DNA of 49,109 bases from Candidatus Iainarchaeum sp. (GTDB lineage: Archaea > Iainarchaeota > Iainarchaeia > Iainarchaeales > VGJJ01): positions 1 through 49,109 of the forward strand of contig VGJJ01000003.1 in NCBI GenBank assembly GCA_016867455.1. The letters run 5' to 3'. A model generated the notes under the pieces. That model saw only the letters and a program-made list of their open reading frames with translations, did not search any database and was not told where the DNA came from. Each line of letters starts with the position of its first letter. Positions within the stretch are counted from its first letter, which is position 1. Below, one piece after another: positions 7,741 to 16,533 of the stretch. The position numbers and the translations under genes were made by a program.

Positions 7741-10700
7741 TTATGCGTGGAATTTTTTTCCATTCTATTTCAACGATTTTTTTCTTTTTCCACTCGTTAA
7801 AACCAATCCACCCACCTACAAGTATAATGACCCCCATCAGAGGCCACACTTCGTTTGGAAGGGCAGAGAATCCTGTTATCTTATTGCTATTCAAATAGTT
7901 CAATACATTTTGAGAAATGTAAATGCTTTTTCCATATTCTCCATTCTTGAGTGCTTGTTGTGCTTTCTCATTCGCTTCTACCACTTCGTCTTTGCCTGAT
8001 CGTTCGGCTTCAATAGTCAATATGTTTATTCGTTCCGTGGAATCGTTTCTCATTTCTCGCAATGCTTTGATTAATTCTATTGATATTTTCTCTGTTATTG
8101 CTTGTTTTTCTATCCAGTCACTTTCAACAAGTGTCCATTCCTCTGAAAGTTTTTCCGTGCTTAATTTTTCTTTTTTGCTGACCATTTTTTCAACTATTTT
8201 TTCATACGATGCAATATCTTTTTTGAACTGACTAATTATTTCATTGGTTAGTGGACAAACAAAATTGACTTGAATAAGTTTTTCGCAACCAATTTTTGTG
8301 CTTTTTTCGTATTCCTCAACTAATTTTCTCACTTCTGATAATGCCTTCGTTGCGTTTGTTAGCTTTTCATCATCTTTAATAGTGGTTTTAACTTTTTCTG
8401 GAGTCGTTTGTCGTTGCTGTGTGTTTGCGATAATGCTTCGCAGTTTCTGTTCATCCATTTTTTGTACCGCCTCCTCCCCCGCTAACAATAATTCATCACT
8501 CAATCCTTGTTCCGCGCTCTTTGTTTTGATTTTTTCCCATTCATTTACTAAGTAACTCCATTCTTCGTCTTTTTCGTGCGCCTGCATAATCAATTGGCTC
8601 ACGTCATTCTGTATTTTTATCAGTTGCATCTCTTTTGTTAGTACATTTTTTTCGTTTTGAGTGCGAATAAGATTGTTCATTATTTTTTGGGCAGCCGTCA
8701 CTATTACACTGTGATTATTTTTCAGTAATTGTTCTAATTCGCCGGTTAATCGCAATATATTCGCACTAAACTCTCCGTCGTTTTCTTCTTTTTCAATTCT
8801 TATGAAATAGCTGCGCGTTTGCTTTGCTAGCAAAACTTGCTCGCGCAGTATAATATTGCCACTTGCATCAAGGGTAACGCTCACCGCGTCTCCATTTTCG
8901 TTGATAACGGCTACATTTTCGACAGCGTGGGGGTCTCCATTTACTCCGCTATACGCGGTTGCCACGATTTTTTGTGTTAACTGGTTTTTGACGTGAACAA
9001 GATAATTTTGGATTATTTTTCTATCCAATTTTTCCGTTGATGAAACTGCCGTTTCTATTAAAATGGCAGAAGGAACTTCAATTACTGCGCGTGTAGAGGA
9101 TTGTTTTTCATTTAGGGAGAGAATAATTTTGTTTTTTTCAGGAAAAATAATTTGTGCATCATTTTCGACAAACTGAACGATTCCTCCATCATATTCTTTA
9201 CTCGGTTCCCATTCAGCTTGAATTGGGTAAAAATTAGTTTCTATTATGGCTGTTTTTTCTAACCGTGCACTGTGCCCAAATACTTCTGCATATGTATTTT
9301 CTTTCGTTGCGCGTGCCCCCCAAACGCTTCCTTCGCCTCGTAATTGAACTCCCCCTGCCGGGATGCTTTCTCCCTCAATAATAATGTTTTCTCCGTCGAT
9401 GATTGTGCGATTGTTGCCAATGGTTATCACGTTAGTTAATCCCGGGTTTGGAATGCTGACGACAAATACAAAATCGATTTTTTCGCGCGTGTGCGCAAAA
9501 AGTATTCCTTCAACGCTTGCATTAATTTTTTTTCCAATGATTACCTCTTCCGTGTTTGTCAGTTTCCATGCTGCGTGTTCTGAAAGTTTCTGCAAGTATC
9601 TCGTTGCTTCTTTTTTGACTTCATTTTCTACTATATTCCATTCATTTTTTTTCTTACTCCATTCTTCTCTCGTCAATGGATTTGACAATTCAGTCACTTG
9701 CACTATTTTTTGAATATTTTTGTGAATACTTTCTTCTTCATTTGGAAAATCGGTGGCGGCTAACTGCAAAATTTTTCTGATTTCGTTCAGGCGTTTTTTT
9801 TGTTCACTCATTTCTTTGGCGTGCTCACTATTTTCATACGACCATTTTGCATTTGTATTCGCGTTTTCACAGCTTGCCTCGCTTTCAATTCCTGAATAGT
9901 ACTCAAACCACTCTCTCGGAGTTGCCTCTACACCGAGTGCGCGCTCCCATTGATTTAGCTTCTTGACACATTCTTGCATTTGGATTTCTTTCGATCGATT
10001 TTTTTCATCCAGCAGCAGAGTATTTTGTGATAGGACGTTAGCAAATGCTTCCAGACACGGGGTGTTTGCCGTAATTTGTTCTTGTGCGCTTATTTTATTC
10101 ATTATTTCTAAACACACTTCATCCCGGTTTTCGTTTTGCTTCTCCCTATTTTCTATTTTTTGCTCGAGTTGTGTTATTTTTCGTTCAAGATTTCTCCATT
10201 TCTTAATGCGCATTCCAATCGGGGTCGTATTTTCATTCCCGGCAGTAATTAATTCATTTGTTTCACTTTCAATCGCGATTATTTCATTTTCAGAAATAGT
10301 TTCGGTGGGTAAAACAATTTTTCCTGTTGATTTCAACCACGCGTTCATCTCTTTTTCAATTACTTTCCACTCGCTATCGTTTTCGGACACTTTTTCCCAT
10401 TTTTCGCGCAAAACAGCTGCCTGCGCGGTCATTGTGATTTGTCTTTTTTTTTCATCCTCTTTTAGTGTGCGCAGTTCATCTTCTAATCGGCGAATACTTG
10501 ACCAGATACTAGAAATAATTCCATTTTCGGGGCCCACTACCTGTTCGATGTGTGTTAACGTTTCATTCGCTCGTATCTTTCCTATTAATTGTAGTGCTTT
10601 AGACGATTCCTTTTTTCCATTAATAGAAACGAGTGCCCCTTGCCACAGCGGAGAAAGTGCGATAATCCCTCTAGCGTCATTCTTAGCTTGGATTTGTACG

Positions 10701-11362
10701 CCTGTTTTGTAAACGTCAAAGAGCGTGTTCCATGTAATTTGATACGGATTTTTTTTCGCTCCTAAAATAGTTGTGACAATATTTTCAAAATAGTTGATTG
10801 TATTTTCTTGTTGGGCCCCCCATTCGCTTACGGAATTGCCCGTTGTAATTTCTTGGTATTTTTTGGCTAAATCAGCATATGATTCGTACGCTTTCGTATC
10901 TTTAATCTCAACTAATTGTTGTTTTTCAGCTTCCCGGATGGCTTTCTCTAGTGCTTGGTAGGTTTGGCGCTGTGCTTCCTCGCTGGCCTTTAATGCCCAT
11001 TGAATTTCAGACGCAGCCTGCATTGCTCTTGGTAATATTGATTCCACTTTCATCGTGCTGCATGACTCATGTACTTGATCAATGGCTTTGCTTGCCTTCG
11101 TGATGGCTTTCCACGCTGTGTTTATTTTTTTTCGCGCAACTATATCTTCTGCTCCAACACTTAAATGGGTAAATATTTTTCGCGGAGAGAAATCGTTTAG
11201 TTTCGATTCACATTCTAATTCGGTTTCACACGCAGGTATGAATGATTGTTGTGTGCTGGTTGAGAGTAAACACTCATTGGTTTCTATTGGTGTTAGTTTT
11301 CCTTCAATACAACCCGTAACTCCTATGAGTAAAATGAATATGATTTGCGCAATGCCTTTCAT
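7574..11362 (-). CDS. Giant coiled-coil-rich predicted lipoprotein (1262 aa) with C-terminal TM
   Basis: Lipobox-like LLIGVTGC at the N-terminus; long helical charged segments; TM VWPLMGVIILVGGWIGF then basic cytoplasmic tail. Confidence 0.85.
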   Translation of the reverse strand: MKGIAQIIFILLIGVTGCIEGKLTPIETNECLLSTSTQQSFIPACETELECESKLNDFSPRKIFTHLSVGAEDIVARKKINTAWKAITKASKAIDQVHESCSTMKVESILPRAMQAASEIQWALKASEEAQRQTYQALEKAIREAEKQQLVEIKDTKAYESYADLAKKYQEITTGNSVSEWGAQQENTINYFENIVTTILGAKKNPYQITWNTLFDVYKTGVQIQAKNDARGIIALSPLWQGALVSINGKKESSKALQLIGKIRANETLTHIEQVVGPENGIISSIWSSIRRLEDELRTLKEDEKKRQITMTAQAAVLREKWEKVSENDSEWKVIEKEMNAWLKSTGKIVLPTETISENEIIAIESETNELITAGNENTTPIGMRIKKWRNLERKITQLEQKIENREKQNENRDEVCLEIMNKISAQEQITANTPCLEAFANVLSQNTLLLDEKNRSKEIQMQECVKKLNQWERALGVEATPREWFEYYSGIESEASCENANTNAKWSYENSEHAKEMSEQKKRLNEIRKILQLAATDFPNEEESIHKNIQKIVQVTELSNPLTREEWSKKKNEWNIVENEVKKEATRYLQKLSEHAAWKLTNTEEVIIGKKINASVEGILFAHTREKIDFVFVVSIPNPGLTNVITIGNNRTIIDGENIIIEGESIPAGGVQLRGEGSVWGARATKENTYAEVFGHSARLEKTAIIETNFYPIQAEWEPSKEYDGGIVQFVENDAQIIFPEKNKIILSLNEKQSSTRAVIEVPSAILIETAVSSTEKLDRKIIQNYLVHVKNQLTQKIVATAYSGVNGDPHAVENVAVINENGDAVSVTLDASGNIILREQVLLAKQTRSYFIRIEKEENDGEFSANILRLTGELEQLLKNNHSVIVTAAQKIMNNLIRTQNEKNVLTKEMQLIKIQNDVSQLIMQAHEKDEEWSYLVNEWEKIKTKSAEQGLSDELLLAGEEAVQKMDEQKLRSIIANTQQRQTTPEKVKTTIKDDEKLTNATKALSEVRKLVEEYEKSTKIGCEKLIQVNFVCPLTNEIISQFKKDIASYEKIVEKMVSKKEKLSTEKLSEEWTLVESDWIEKQAITEKISIELIKALREMRNDSTERINILTIEAERSGKDEVVEANEKAQQALKNGEYGKSIYISQNVLNYLNSNKITGFSALPNEVWPLMGVIILVGGWIGFNEWKKKKIVEIEWKKIPRIINPAELNNQPSVSAPPTTQEVLPKSAQTKAWTKNPMRRETFEKTEEQVLPKGRNK

Positions 11363-11438
11363 GACTCTCTTGGTTGCGCGGTCGGATTATAAAACTAGGG
11401 AAAATTTTTGAATTTTATTTAGCCGATTCACTTTTTTT

Positions 11439-11696
11439 TCAAGTGCACTCGTCTATTGCTGCCTTTCCGTGATTTTCTTGAATTCCGCTTACCAGGCAGT
11501 CTACCTGTTCTTTGAGTAGTTTGTTCTGCTGCTGGATGGTTTCCGTGTTAGAAACCAAAAGTGCTTTTTCAGGGGCTATCCAGGGAGATAATGCGTCCGC
11601 GGCATACGCTCCGATGATTATTCCTATTACGATAAGTCCAATTCCCACCATCATTTTGCCTGAAATGCCTTTCCTTTCGTGATTTTCATTACTCAT
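11439..11696 (-). CDS. Hypothetical small membrane protein (85 aa)
   Basis: TM MMVGIGLIVIGIIIGAYAADAL followed by a short coiled coil. Confidence 0.6.
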   Translation of the reverse strand: MSNENHERKGISGKMMVGIGLIVIGIIIGAYAADALSPWIAPEKALLVSNTETIQQQNKLLKEQVDCLVSGIQENHGKAAIDECT

Positions 11697-11756
11697 ACGT
11701 GTTCACTCACTCCAAATGGATGGGCGATTAATAATCCCTTTGGTTTTGCCTCTTGT

Positions 11757-12146
11757 ATGCGTGAACGCTGGTTCGCTTTTCTGCTGACGCACCCCATGGG
11801 CGCCACGCTTTACTTAAGAGATCATTTTCCGCGCGTTCGTTTTCATATTGAAAAACGTCTCATTCGCGGTAACACGATGCATCGTTGGATTCGCTTCGAT
11901 TTGGACGGGAAAACTATCCTCCGCGCTCGCTCTGCCGTTAATTTACAACTTTCTAATCCTCGCGTGGCAGAACTCCTGCGCACAACCGATGAGCCCATCG
12001 GTGCGATTGTAAAAAAATTCCGTGTTAAACGCACGCGGCTCAAATCCACGACACGCAGCCGATCATTTCACTTCATAGGCGATTTGCACGCGCGCGTGCA
12101 TGAACGATTTTATCACCTGCCTAAATCGGCTATTGAAAATGAGTAA
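11757..12146 (+). CDS. Chorismate-lyase-like (UbiC/DUF98 fold) protein, copy 1
   Basis: RWIRFDLDGKTILRARSAVNL..NPRVAELLRTTDEPIGAIVKKFRVKRTRLKSTTRSRSFHF; start ATG 11757 by alignment with copy 2. Confidence 0.6.
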   Translation: MRERWFAFLLTHPMGATLYLRDHFPRVRFHIEKRLIRGNTMHRWIRFDLDGKTILRARSAVNLQLSNPRVAELLRTTDEPIGAIVKKFRVKRTRLKSTTRSRSFHFIGDLHARVHERFYHLPKSAIENE

Positions 12147-12218
12147 TTTTGATTAATATTTTCATTTTTATTTCAATTTCTCCATTTCCTTTATTACTTC
12201 TTTCCTCACTCTATCATC

Positions 12219-12614
12219 ATGCGCCCTCCTGAAAAAAGATGGTATGCTCCCTTATTGAAAAACCCGCAGGGAACGTCTGTTTTCATTCACTCGCTTCTTC
12301 CGACGGCAAAATATGTTTTTGAAAAAATAGAAAAGCGTCCTGGAAAAATTATTCGATATATCCGTTTTGATGTGGATGGCCACACTATCCTGCGTGGACG
12401 TTCTGAAATTGATTTGACGAAAACAAATCCAAAACTCGGCGAATTGTTATCAACCACTCACCAGCCTCTTGCTCCATTGCTTGAAAAGTACCGTGTTCAC
12501 CGCACGCGCGTTCGTTCAACCACGAGAACGAGAGAGTTTCATTTTGTAGGAGAACTGCACGCTAAATTATTTGAACGATTTTATTCTCTTCCGCCTAAAC
12601 AGAAGAAGCGATAG
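12219..12614 (+). CDS. Chorismate-lyase-like protein, copy 2 (tandem paralog)
   Basis: RYIRFDVDGHTILRGRSEIDLTKTNPKLGELLSTTHQPLAPLLEKYRVHRTRVRSTTRTREFHFVGELHAKLFERFYSLP, clear paralog of copy 1. Confidence 0.6.
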   Translation: MRPPEKRWYAPLLKNPQGTSVFIHSLLPTAKYVFEKIEKRPGKIIRYIRFDVDGHTILRGRSEIDLTKTNPKLGELLSTTHQPLAPLLEKYRVHRTRVRSTTRTREFHFVGELHAKLFERFYSLPPKQKKR

Positions 12615-12649
12615 CCTTTTTGTATATTTTACTTTTTAAGTTTTTTTTT

Positions 12650-13786
12650 TTATTGTATTACGCCAAAGTCGTGCTCGCTTTCTTTGACGTTTTGCATTCC
12701 TACTGAGTATTTTTCCGCATCGAGATTCTCGGGAGGGTGTGTCACGTTCATTAATTCGAAAAATTTCTCAAAATCAATCCATGTTTTTCCATGAAATTTT
12801 TTCTTCGCGAGCAGTATTACATCGCTTGGCTTGTGCTCGCTGGCTAATTCATATTCATCTTTCAAAAATTCTAATAATTTTAACCCAAATTCTTTCACGT
12901 AATCAAAATCCGGCATCCGTTCACGTGAGAGTCTTTTCTGACTTTCCCCCACGTGCATGTATCCTTTCACTTCTACAAAATCAAAATCTCCTTTTCGTAT
13001 AAGTTTGGCATAATTATCCGGTTCCACATCATTGATTCCTTTAACTACTGTCAATCGCGCCGTTTTACGATATTTTTTTTGCGAAACATTCTCAATGCTT
13101 TGAATATATCTCTCCCAATAGTCCGAAAATAATGGAATGTCTAATTCTTTGAGAATTTTTTGATTGGGTGCATCCAGACTCAAGTATAGTTGTGTAATCG
13201 TCTTCAGTTTTTGGATGGCTTCCGGGTATTGTGCATTCGTCACGATGAACGTGGAAATACGTTGCCGGTGAAATTGTTCGCATAACTCATTAATTTTTGG
13301 ATACGCAATGGGTTCTCCTGTCAAACTCAATGCCACGTGCCCCACGTGCTTGCTTTGTTCAAATGCTTGCTTGGAAACTTTTTCATTACCGCCAAATCCG
13401 GCTAATAACGTATGATGCGCCTGCAAACTTTCGCGCACGATTAATTCAGGGTCGTCCATTTTCCATTCCCATTCTTGCGAAACGGGAGCTTTGCTTCCCC
13501 TCCAACAAAATGAGCAGCGATTTGCGCAACTTAGATTAGGGGACATTTGCATGCATTGGTGGGAGCGAATCCCGTAGAACTTGAACTTGTAACATCCCCC
13601 TTCTCCTCGGAGCATGTTTTTGGTCCACCCGCACACTTTGACGGCGGAGTGGCTTCCCACAAAACGATACTGTTGGTGTTCCAATTCCTTTCGATACGTC
13701 TCCGTGACCTGTGTTTTTTTCCCGGAAATGGGCAATTCTCCCTCTAAAAGGGGTTTTTGGCTCAGAGAATGGGTCATTTTCACCAT
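12650..13786 (-). CDS. taw1: tRNA 4-demethylwyosine synthase, radical SAM (TYW1/Taw1)
   Basis: PNLSCANRCSFCWRG radical SAM cluster motif and TYW1-type flanks (LTGEPIAYPKI..FIVTNAQYPEAI, TQLYLSLDAP). Confidence 0.92.
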   Translation of the reverse strand: MVKMTHSLSQKPLLEGELPISGKKTQVTETYRKELEHQQYRFVGSHSAVKVCGWTKNMLRGEGGCYKFKFYGIRSHQCMQMSPNLSCANRCSFCWRGSKAPVSQEWEWKMDDPELIVRESLQAHHTLLAGFGGNEKVSKQAFEQSKHVGHVALSLTGEPIAYPKINELCEQFHRQRISTFIVTNAQYPEAIQKLKTITQLYLSLDAPNQKILKELDIPLFSDYWERYIQSIENVSQKKYRKTARLTVVKGINDVEPDNYAKLIRKGDFDFVEVKGYMHVGESQKRLSRERMPDFDYVKEFGLKLLEFLKDEYELASEHKPSDVILLAKKKFHGKTWIDFEKFFELMNVTHPPENLDAEKYSVGMQNVKESEHDFGVIQ

Positions 13787-13855
13787 AATAGTGCCTCCAC
13801 AGGGTTAAAAACGAGTTTCCGGAACCTTGAAAAAGTCCAAAAAAACAAGGTGGGT

Positions 13856-14005
13856 ATGGACGAAACCCACTCCACCCCGCGACGCCGGATACGCGCTGCT
13901 TCCCCCGCTTCCTTCCGGAGACAAATGGAACGTGAAGCCCTGCGCGATATGCGTCCCGATTCCACTCCCTCCTGGCAGAAAAAGCGACGCGGACACCATC
14001 ATTAG
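13856..14005 (+). CDS. Possible small Arg-rich protein (49 aa)
   Basis: MDETHSTPRRRIRAASPASFRRQMEREALRDMRPDSTPSWQKKRRGHHH*; CAAGGTGGGT before ATG and a T9 tract just after the stop. Confidence 0.4.
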   Translation: MDETHSTPRRRIRAASPASFRRQMEREALRDMRPDSTPSWQKKRRGHHH

Positions 14006-14136
14006 CCCTTTTTTTTTCTAGCGCGTACATAATTTAGAGTGCTCGACCTGGTTTTTCTATCCTTTTGGTTGGTTGTTTGGAAAACGTTTTTATATCCGCT
14101 TTGCGTTCTTCCCGCACATAGGGGGTTTGTTTAACT

Positions 14137-14406
14137 ATGTACAAGTACGCTATTGCCCGCCAGTTGGCGACCAAACGAGTGATTACGAACCGTGGAGATG
14201 AAGTGGGACGATTGTCTGACTTGCTCGTGGACGAGAATTCGGGGAACATTGAAGCATTAATTGTTGAAGTGGATGCCGAATCCAAGGTCATTAAACGCAT
14301 GAATATGCAAGACCGCGTGATTCAGATTCCTTACGCAGCCGTTACCGCTGTTTCGGATGTTTTCATTGTGGACGAGCGCGAAATCACCTCGTTCGAAGAA
14401 AAGTAA
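14137..14406 (+). CDS. PRC-barrel domain protein (second copy type)
   Basis: RVITNRGDEVGRLSDLLVDENSGNIEALIVEVD...IPYAAVTAVSDVFIVDE; AGGGGGT SD-like, TTTTTATAT upstream. Confidence 0.85.
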   Translation: MYKYAIARQLATKRVITNRGDEVGRLSDLLVDENSGNIEALIVEVDAESKVIKRMNMQDRVIQIPYAAVTAVSDVFIVDEREITSFEEK

Positions 14407-14408
14407 CC

Positions 14409-14430
14409 GGGTTTGTTTCATCACAAACCC
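14409..14430. terminator. Bidirectional terminator-like hairpin between convergent genes
   Basis: GGGTTTGT-TTCATC-ACAAACCC followed by CCCCTATTTTT. Confidence 0.6.
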
Positions 14431-14432
14431 CC

Positions 14433-15368
14433 CTATTTTTCATTCATTTCCCATTCAACAAGACCTTTTTCAATGTCAATATTTTTAACGCGGGAAATCT
14501 TTTTTTGCAATTCTTCTAATATCTTTTTTTCAGGAACTTTTTGACTTATCGCACGAATGATGGCATCATTCACGCGTTGAATTTCCGTGTAATGTTCATA
14601 CACCCATTCACCCTTGCGCTGACTTTCAAATAGTTCATCTTCCCATTTTTTCATTTGTTCTTTTTGTCGCATGAAATTAATTTCGAGCGCACGTTTTTGT
14701 GCATCTGTCTTCGTGTCTATTTCTGGTTGGTTCCATTTTTCCAATACTTGGTTTTCTAATTTGGAAAAAAGTTCTTCCGCGCTCAACAAATTAATTTTTT
14801 TTTTGTTGGTTGGAAAAATACTTGTTTTCTTTTTGTCCTCGCGCAACTCAAACAAGGTGTTTTTTTTCCACTCTGTTGCGTTGTCGCTGACTTTTGTTAC
14901 GAGTGTGTTCTGTGGCGGCACATACTTTTGTTTCATTTTGAGAGTGCGTCCTTTCCATTCTTTGGCAATGTGAACGAACACAATCTTGTCCTCGTTGTCC
15001 GTCACGATAATATTTCCTCCGCCAAATAATTCGATGATAATGTTTGCTTTTTCCCCTCGCAACTCGAGAATTCGGTCTCCCTGCAATTGTTTCACTTCAA
15101 CAATTCGTTCATTATCCACTATTTTTTTGGTCGCATTTACGATGGGTTGCTGATCGTCTTCATTTTCCCATTTGTGAGTGCTCTCTATCATCGTGTGGGG
15201 GAGTGCGATGAGTGCATGGACGTTTTTTTCTTTCGTTCGAATTTTGAGAATGAAAATGTTTTCGTTCACGCTGCGTAATTGTTGGATGTATGCTCCTTTC
15301 CATTCGTCATTCCATTTTTGTGCCAGCGTATATACTGCAGCAGCGGATAATTCCAACGTCATATGCAT
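14433..15368 (-). CDS. NFACT-N domain protein (RqcH/NEMF-like), lacking the C-terminal NFACT-R domain
   Basis: GDRILELRGEKANIIIELFGGGNIIVTDNEDKIV and YVPP motifs of NFACT-N; ends after the linker/start of coiled coil. ATG at 15368 (MHMTLELSA) preferred. Confidence 0.8.
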   Translation of the reverse strand: MHMTLELSAAAVYTLAQKWNDEWKGAYIQQLRSVNENIFILKIRTKEKNVHALIALPHTMIESTHKWENEDDQQPIVNATKKIVDNERIVEVKQLQGDRILELRGEKANIIIELFGGGNIIVTDNEDKIVFVHIAKEWKGRTLKMKQKYVPPQNTLVTKVSDNATEWKKNTLFELREDKKKTSIFPTNKKKINLLSAEELFSKLENQVLEKWNQPEIDTKTDAQKRALEINFMRQKEQMKKWEDELFESQRKGEWVYEHYTEIQRVNDAIIRAISQKVPEKKILEELQKKISRVKNIDIEKGLVEWEMNEK

Positions 15369-15462
15369 TCTTTTCCATTTATCCTTTTTAGATGCGTGTG
15401 TTTTCATGCATTTTTTTGAGGGTGTTTTTTTTTGGTTGACGCAGACGTTTATTTTTTTCTGC

Positions 15463-16044
15463 CTATATGAATTGTTCATACGTTGACGCGTTGAACCGGT
15501 AGAGTGCGCGTTTCAATTTTTTTCCTTCAAAACGATATTTTTTGAAAACAAATGATTTGTCTCCGTAATATTTGAAGAAACCGTGGTTTACACTTGGATC
15601 GAGCAAGAGTGTTTTTCCATTAATCTCCGTAATCACTACTGCGTGCGTGCGCAAGTCTTCCATTTCCATTACGTAGACGAGTGCTTTATCATCGCCTAAC
15701 GCGCATAGCGCGGTGCATGTGAGCACGGCCAAATCCTCATCATCGGATACTTTATTCGCTAAAATGTCGGTGGGGGAGAGCCAGAAGTTGATGTTGAGTT
15801 CGTTGGGCGTGTAGTGTATTTCCTGCGTGATAAACTCAAACACTTGTTGGGCGGTATACAAATAGTCTTTTTCTTTGTGGTATGCGTCGGGCTTGAATTT
15901 GGCTACGAGGCTTTGCACGCTCAGGTCATCCACATTAATGAGCGTCTTGATTTCCCCCACGGTGCGTTGTTCCTTTTGGTTGATGATGTCGGCATACTTG
16001 TCGAGGAGCATCTTGTAGAACACGAGTTTGTTGTCCGAACGCAT
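15463..16044 (-). CDS. Transglutaminase-like fold protein
   Basis: SDDEDLAVLTCTALCALG...THAVVITEINGKTLLLDPS matches the transglutaminase-like core spacing, with Cys position changed. Confidence 0.55.
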   Translation of the reverse strand: MRSDNKLVFYKMLLDKYADIINQKEQRTVGEIKTLINVDDLSVQSLVAKFKPDAYHKEKDYLYTAQQVFEFITQEIHYTPNELNINFWLSPTDILANKVSDDEDLAVLTCTALCALGDDKALVYVMEMEDLRTHAVVITEINGKTLLLDPSVNHGFFKYYGDKSFVFKKYRFEGKKLKRALYRFNASTYEQFI

Positions 16045-16128
16045 ATCAACCTATACATAAGTTGTTGGGACTTTTAACCCCTCCTTCGTGTTGCGGGGGT
16101 TTTTATTGCCGATTTAAATGGTTTTACC

Positions 16129-16533
16129 ATGCGGGCACGCGGACAAGTGGGGTTGGAGTATCTTGTTTTCACCGCATTTTTGCTTCTGATGACGACGCTG
16201 CTTTTTGCGTACGCGTACGCGAATTATTCTAACACTATTCAAGTCGTTCAAACACAGGCTGCTATTGATTCACTGGCGTCTTCGATTGATTTTGTTTACG
16301 CTAAAGGTCCCGGGAACGCGGTGATCATTGATATTAAGCTACCCGTGGGGTTGACCGAGTTTAGAGTCGACCAGAATGTGGTTCGCGCCACGCTGACGCA
16401 GTATGGTTCTCACACGGTACTATTCGCATTAACAAAAGCACCCATTAACCCGCAGTACTTGTATTTTCAAGAGGGCTTGTACTCGTTGCGCGTAGCCATG
16501 GAAGATGTGAATGCGAGCGTGACTAATACATGA
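16129..16533 (+). CDS. Type IV pilin-like protein with class III signal peptide
   Basis: MRARGQVGLEYLVFTAFLLLMTTLLFAYAYA. Confidence 0.8.
   Translation: MRARGQVGLEYLVFTAFLLLMTTLLFAYAYANYSNTIQVVQTQAAIDSLASSIDFVYAKGPGNAVIIDIKLPVGLTEFRVDQNVVRATLTQYGSHTVLFALTKAPINPQYLYFQEGLYSLRVAMEDVNASVTNT

Noticed and set aside
9963-10712. 249-aa plus ORF inside the giant lipoprotein gene
   Set aside because: Cys/Phe/Ser-rich antisense translation of coiled-coil codons; no start context.
13536-14030. 164-aa minus ORF and overlapping 60-80-aa ORFs in the GC-rich segment
   Set aside because: Overlaps taw1 in another frame and looks low-complexity; only the short plus ORF has start and stop context, and even that is uncertain.
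16076-16101. AACCCC...GGGGTT hairpin before the first pilin gene
   Set aside because: Only 6 bp with a long loop and in a divergent promoter region; too weak to call a terminator or operator.
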